64,000 nucleotides of DNA. Source: Aurantiacibacter arachoides (GTDB lineage: Bacteria; Pseudomonadota; Alphaproteobacteria; Sphingomonadales; Sphingomonadaceae). The position numbers and the translations under genes were made by a program. The stretch is taken from positions 2,136,001 through 2,200,000 of the forward strand of contig NZ_WTYH01000001.1 of NCBI RefSeq assembly GCF_009827335.1. The letters are read 5' to 3'. Below the pieces are notes generated by a model. It made no database searches and was not told where the DNA came from. It saw only the letters and a list, made by a program, of their open reading frames with translations. Of this stretch, positions 60,621 to 64,000 are shown piece after piece. The number at the start of each line of letters is the position of its first letter. Positions within the stretch are counted from its first letter, which is position 1.

Positions 60621-60635
60621 CTTGAATTCGTATGC
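60621..60635. promoter_or_regulatory. Second CGTATG-type site, candidate LacI operator
   Basis: CTTGAATTCGTATGC, 91 bases before the MFS transporter start. One arm (ATTCGTATGC) is identical to the palindrome at 58638-58653; the other arm is degenerate around a GAATTC centre. Confidence 0.45.
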
Positions 60636-60725
60636 AGCTTGTAGGCCGTGGCCCGCTGTGCCAGCCATCGCGGCAGGCGCAGCGCGGCGAAGATCGTGCC
60701 AGCGGGGACGAGAGAGGAATGGCCA

Positions 60726-62282
60726 ATGGCATCGGTTCACGGCGCGCCCGAAGCGGCAGCAGCGCTAGGCACGGCAATGCGCAAGCCGCGCATGGGCGCC
60801 GGGGGGCTCGCCAACATCAGCCTCGGCTTTTTCGGCATTCAGATCGGCTTCGTTCTCCAGAATTCGAACATGAGCCGCATTTTCCAGACGCTGGGCGCGA
60901 GCATGGACGACCTGCCCGCGCTGTGGGTCGCCGCGCCGCTGACCGGGTTGATCGTGCAGCCGATCATCGGCCACCTGTCGGACCGGACATGGAACCGCTT
61001 CGGCCGCCGCCGCCCCTATTTCATGGCCGGCGCGCTACTGGCCGCAATCGCCCTGCTGCTGATGCCGCTCGCCCCTGCATTTGCCGCGCCGCTGGTCTTC
61101 GCCGCCGCATTGCTATGGGTGCTCGATGCCAGCCTCAACATCGCGATGGAACCGTTCCGCGCCTTCGTCGGCGACATGCTCGATAGCTCCCAGCACGCCA
61201 CCGGCTACGCGGTGCAGACCGCCTTCATCGGCGCGGGCGCGGTGGTCGCGGCGATCTTCCCCTGGCTGCTCGAACAGTTCGGTGTCAGCAATGTCGCGGC
61301 GGCGGGGGAGATACCCGCCACGGTACGCTGGAGCTTCTGGGCGGGCGCGGTTGCACTGTTTGCGGCCATCGGCTGGACGGTGGTAAGCACAAGGGAATAT
61401 TCGCCCGAACAGATGGCTGCGTTCGAGGCCGAGCGCGAGGTCGAGGCGCTCCAGCCGCTGCGCGCGCTCGCAGCGAAGAGCTATGCATCCTCGCTGCTGT
61501 GGCTCGCCGCCGGTGCGGTGGTAGCTGTGATCGTCGCGCCGCTCGGGCTGGAAAAGGAAATCTACCTCCTCGCTGGCCTGCTGGCGACCTACGGCGTGCT
61601 CTCGGCCATCGGCATCGCCATGGCCAGGCAGGGACGCGAGGCCAACATGCTTTCCAGCATCGTTGGAGACTTTTCGGGGATGCCCGACACCATGAAGCGC
61701 CTGGCGCTGGTGCAGTTCTTCAGCTGGTCCGCACTATTTATCATGTGGATCTATTCCGGCCCCATCGTCTCACAGTATTTCTACGGCAGCGCCGACCCGA
61801 CCAGTGCCGCCTACAACGAGGGCGCGAACTGGTGGAACCTCATCTATACCGTGCAGAACGGCGTCGCTGCCGTCGCCGCACTGCTGCTGCTGCCGGCCAT
61901 GTCGCGGCGGCTGGGCAAGGCGCGCACGCACATGGTCTGCCTGATGCTGGGCGCGGCGGGGTTCCTCGGATACTTCGTGCTGCGCGACCCGGACCTGCTG
62001 ATCGTGTGCGAGGTGCTGAAGGGTATCGCCTGGGCCAGCATCCTCGCCATGCCTTACGCCATCCTCGCCAGCAGCCTGCCGCAAGCGAAACTCGGCATCT
62101 ACATGGGCCTGTTCAACATCTTCATCGTCGTGCCGCAGTTGCTAGTGGCAACGGTCATGGGCAGCGTGATGAACGCCTTCTTCCCCGACGATCCGGTGTG
62201 GACCATGCTGTTCGCCGCTGCGGCCTGGGCGCTGGCCGGACTTGCCATGCTGCGCGTCACCGTGCCGGACGAGACGCGATGA
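60726..62282 (+). CDS. MFS sugar transporter (maltose/sucrose SUT-like)
   Basis: 518 residues with twelve membrane segments. [20 protein letters not shown] (about 86-105) is the signature loop between helices 2 and 3 seen in GPH/SUT-like sugar carriers. [20 protein letters not shown] opens the first helix. Probably proton-coupled uptake of maltose or maltooligosaccharide from the periplasm. Start at 60726 follows GAGAGG. First gene of the plus-strand arm, 113 bases after the LacI gene. Confidence 0.9.
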   Translation: MASVHGAPEAAAALGTAMRKPRMGAGGLANISLGFFGIQIGFVLQNSNMSRIFQTLGASMDDLPALWVAAPLTGLIVQPIIGHLSDRTWNRFGRRRPYFMAGALLAAIALLLMPLAPAFAAPLVFAAALLWVLDASLNIAMEPFRAFVGDMLDSSQHATGYAVQTAFIGAGAVVAAIFPWLLEQFGVSNVAAAGEIPATVRWSFWAGAVALFAAIGWTVVSTREYSPEQMAAFEAEREVEALQPLRALAAKSYASSLLWLAAGAVVAVIVAPLGLEKEIYLLAGLLATYGVLSAIGIAMARQGREANMLSSIVGDFSGMPDTMKRLALVQFFSWSALFIMWIYSGPIVSQYFYGSADPTSAAYNEGANWWNLIYTVQNGVAAVAALLLLPAMSRRLGKARTHMVCLMLGAAGFLGYFVLRDPDLLIVCEVLKGIAWASILAMPYAILASSLPQAKLGIYMGLFNIFIVVPQLLVATVMGSVMNAFFPDDPVWTMLFAAAAWALAGLAMLRVTVPDETR

Positions 62283-62304
62283 GGCAGGGCGCGCAAGTCG
62301 CAGC

Positions 62305-62721
62305 ATGAGCCTCGTCGGGGTCATCGAGGCGGGCGGCACCAAGTTCGCCGCCCCGCCTGCCAGACCTGACGGCACGTTGCTCGATCGTATGCACATGGAT
62401 ACCCAAGCGGATGCGAAAAGCTTTGCCAAGCTGGCCAACCGGTTCGCCGTCGCCGCCCGGCACGGTCCCATTGCCGCCCTTGGGGTCGCCAGGTTCGGCC
62501 CATTCGACCTCGATTCCGCCTCCCCCGCCCACGGCATTTTCACCACCACCCTTAAGCCCGAGTGGAGCGGGGTGAACTGGCACGAGGCGCTAAAATTATT
62601 TGGCGTGCCCGTTGCCATCGATATCCACGTCAACGGCGCGGCCATGGGCGAAAGGATGGCGGGTGCGGGGCGCGGCAGGTGCACGATCGCCTACACCACG
62701 ATCAGCGCCGGCATCGGTACA
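62305..62721 (+). pseudogene. ROK-family glucokinase/fructokinase, 5' fragment
   Basis: About 139 codons: VGVIEAGGTKFAAPPARPDG (ATP-site start, altered), IAALGVARFGPFDLDSASPA, then VAIDIHVNGAAMGERMAGAG and YTTISAGIGT. The catalytic Asp of ROK kinases (DVN) is His here (HVN). Homology stops at 62721 and becomes the C-terminus of an MFS transporter in another frame. Remains of the locus' glucose-phosphorylating enzyme. Confidence 0.82.
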
Positions 62722-62966
62722 TCTGCGAGATCTTTCTCAGCGTCGCGCGCGCCAAGGGGAAGTCGCTGGGCGCAGGCACGCACTGGGTCTTCGCCGCCGC
62801 GGTTACGCTGGGGATGCCCGCCGTCCTCGCCGCCGTGTCGCCGGTGGCAATCTTCCTGTTTTACGCCGGCATGATGGCGCTGCAGGTGGTCTCGATGGTC
62901 GAGACCGGCGGCCTCGCGCTGGAAGACGTCGCTGTCCAACTCTCCCCCGCACACAAGGAACCCTCG
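62718..62966 (+). pseudogene. MFS sugar:proton symporter, 3' fragment
   Basis: AKGKSLGAGTHWVFAAAVTL, then GMPAVLAAVSPVAIFLFYAG and VETGGLALEDVAVQL are the last two helices and the PETKG-like tail (here ETGG) of a sugar-symporter family member. Everything upstream is missing: the ROK fragment abuts it directly. No in-frame stop precedes the next gene, so the fusion runs on into it in another frame. Confidence 0.78.
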
Positions 62967-64000
62967 CATGAAGAAACACCTCCTCGTTGCCGCCGCGCCG
63001 CTCTTCACGCTTTCCGCCTGCGCTACTGTTCCGGCCACCGCGCCTGCCGCCACCGACCCGTGGCAGCCGCGGCCCTATGTGCAGATCGAGGCGCCCGAAT
63101 GGACGCGCGATGCCGTGCTCTACCAGATCAACACTCGCCAGTTCACGCCCGAGGGCACGTTCCGCGCCGCCGAGCGAGAGCTTCCGCGCCTGCGCGAGCT
63201 AGGTGTCGACATCCTCTGGTTGATGCCCATCCACCCGATCGGCGAGCTCAACCGCAAGGGCACCCTCGGCAGCCCCTACTCCGTGCGCGACTACTACGCC
63301 GTGAACCCGGAATTCGGCACCGAGGCGGAGTTTCGCAGCTTCGTCGATGCCGCCCATGCGCAGGGCTTCCGCGTCATCCTCGATCTCGTTGCCAACCACA
63401 CCGCCTGGGACAACGCCCTCGCGAGCGAGCACCCCGACTGGTACGAGACAACCTGGGACGGTCAATTCCGCCCCACACCGTGGTGGGACTGGTCCGACAT
63501 CATTGATCTCGACTGGTCGCAGCCCGGCGTGCGCGAACACGTCGGCGGGGCGATGGAGCACTGGGTGCGCGAATTCGGCGTCGACGGCTTCCGCGCCGAC
63601 GTGGCGGGATACGTGCCGGTCGATTTCTGGGAGACCATGCGCGCACGCCTCGATGCCATCCGCCCGGTCTTTATGCTCGGCGAGGTGCAACAGTCGAGCT
63701 ACCACCGCGCCGCCTTCGACGCGAGTTACGGCTGGGATTGGCATGTCGCCTCCAAGCGCATTGCCCAGGGGCAGGCGGATGCCACCGGCTTTTTCGGCTA
63801 TTACGCCGAGGACGAGAGCCTGTGGCCGCGCGAGGCCATGCGACTCACCTACATCGAGAACCACGACTCCAATGCCTGGGAAGGCACGATGGAGGAGAAC
63901 TACGGCCCTGCGCTAGAGGCTATGACGGCTCTCAGCTTCACGCATGACGGTCTGCCACTGATCCACAACGGGCAGGAAGCCTGCAACACCAAGCGGCTAG
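62967..64000 (+). CDS. GH13 amylase/maltodextrinase-like lipoprotein (cut by window end)
   Basis: At least 344 residues; the gene runs off the right edge. Lipobox LSAC (Cys near 18). Barrel start DAVLYQINTRQFTPEGTFRA, ILDLVANHTAWDN, nucleophile Asp in GVDGFRADVAGY, acid/base Glu in VFMLGEVQ, third Asp in YIENHDSNAW. Likely acts on maltodextrin in the periplasm. Start follows AAGGAA. It overlaps the tail of the broken MFS reading frame. Confidence 0.92.

Noticed and set aside
1..64000. CRISPR array, rRNA operon or additional tRNA
   Set aside because: No regularly spaced repeats, rRNA signature or other tRNA pattern was recognised by eye.

Overview
GC-rich alphaproteobacterial chromosome segment, most likely from the Sphingomonadales (Erythrobacteraceae or Sphingomonadaceae). 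The signs are several large TonB-dependent receptors, two flavin-dependent tryptophan-halogenase-like genes inside a maltose-type sugar-utilisation locus, an RND/NodT efflux set, and many ATGA-type start/stop overlaps.

Region 1 (1-12964). A tightly overlapping minus-strand operon runs from a TonB-dependent receptor (9438-12143) through a CapA-like metallophosphatase, the TRAP small and large permeases, a 2-hydroxyacyl-CoA dehydratase-like pair, a tandem-fused and a single CaiB/BaiF CoA-transferase and a lipoprotein DctP, and leaves the window in a secreted protein. A divergent GntR/FadR-type regulator (12233-12964) sits at its head. It reads as outer-membrane uptake, TRAP import, CoA activation and acyl-CoA chemistry for an unidentified carboxylate. 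I regard it as the best candidate here for an undescribed catabolic system.

Region 2 (13024-25587). A TetR regulator with three similar operator-like sites precedes a complete RND efflux operon (MFP, HAE1 pump, NodT lipoprotein). Then come an FAD oxidoreductase, a small protein plus a RoxA-like cupin oxygenase, and an operon of an ABC-F ATPase, a small Cys-rich protein and an RluE-like pseudouridine synthase.

Region 3 (25797 to about 47100). Lower-GC accessory DNA. It begins at a detached 3' half of tRNA-fMet next to a P4-type tyrosine integrase. It holds a two-gene unit whose proteins each carry a HEPN-like RX4H motif, divergent from an Nmad2-like gene; a P27-type terminase small subunit; an AlpA-like HTH protein; a GAF-PAS-GGDEF-EAL protein; and a second small integrase. 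It continues with an Rnk/GreA-C protein, an FMN glutamate-synthase-like protein, an MreB paralogue, an EamA gene broken by one stop codon, a cation-efflux protein with a lipoprotein, DUF488 and UDG-superfamily genes, a FixJ-type remnant, an HNH nuclease/methyltransferase pair, and an IS6 transposase remnant. No second copy of the att core was found in the window, so the right boundary is unknown.

Region 4 (47135-64000). A maltose/maltodextrin locus: TonB receptor, two halogenase-like flavoproteins, GH13 amylase, GH13 alpha-glucosidase, GH97 alpha-glucosidase and a DUF6445-like protein on the minus strand. On the plus strand are a LacI regulator, an MFS sugar transporter, the fused wreck of a ROK kinase and a second MFS symporter, and a further GH13 lipoprotein cut by the window end. 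Two copies of a CATACGAAT-type motif lie upstream of the receptor and the transporter and are plausible LacI sites.

Functions come from motif recognition and gene context only; no database search was run.
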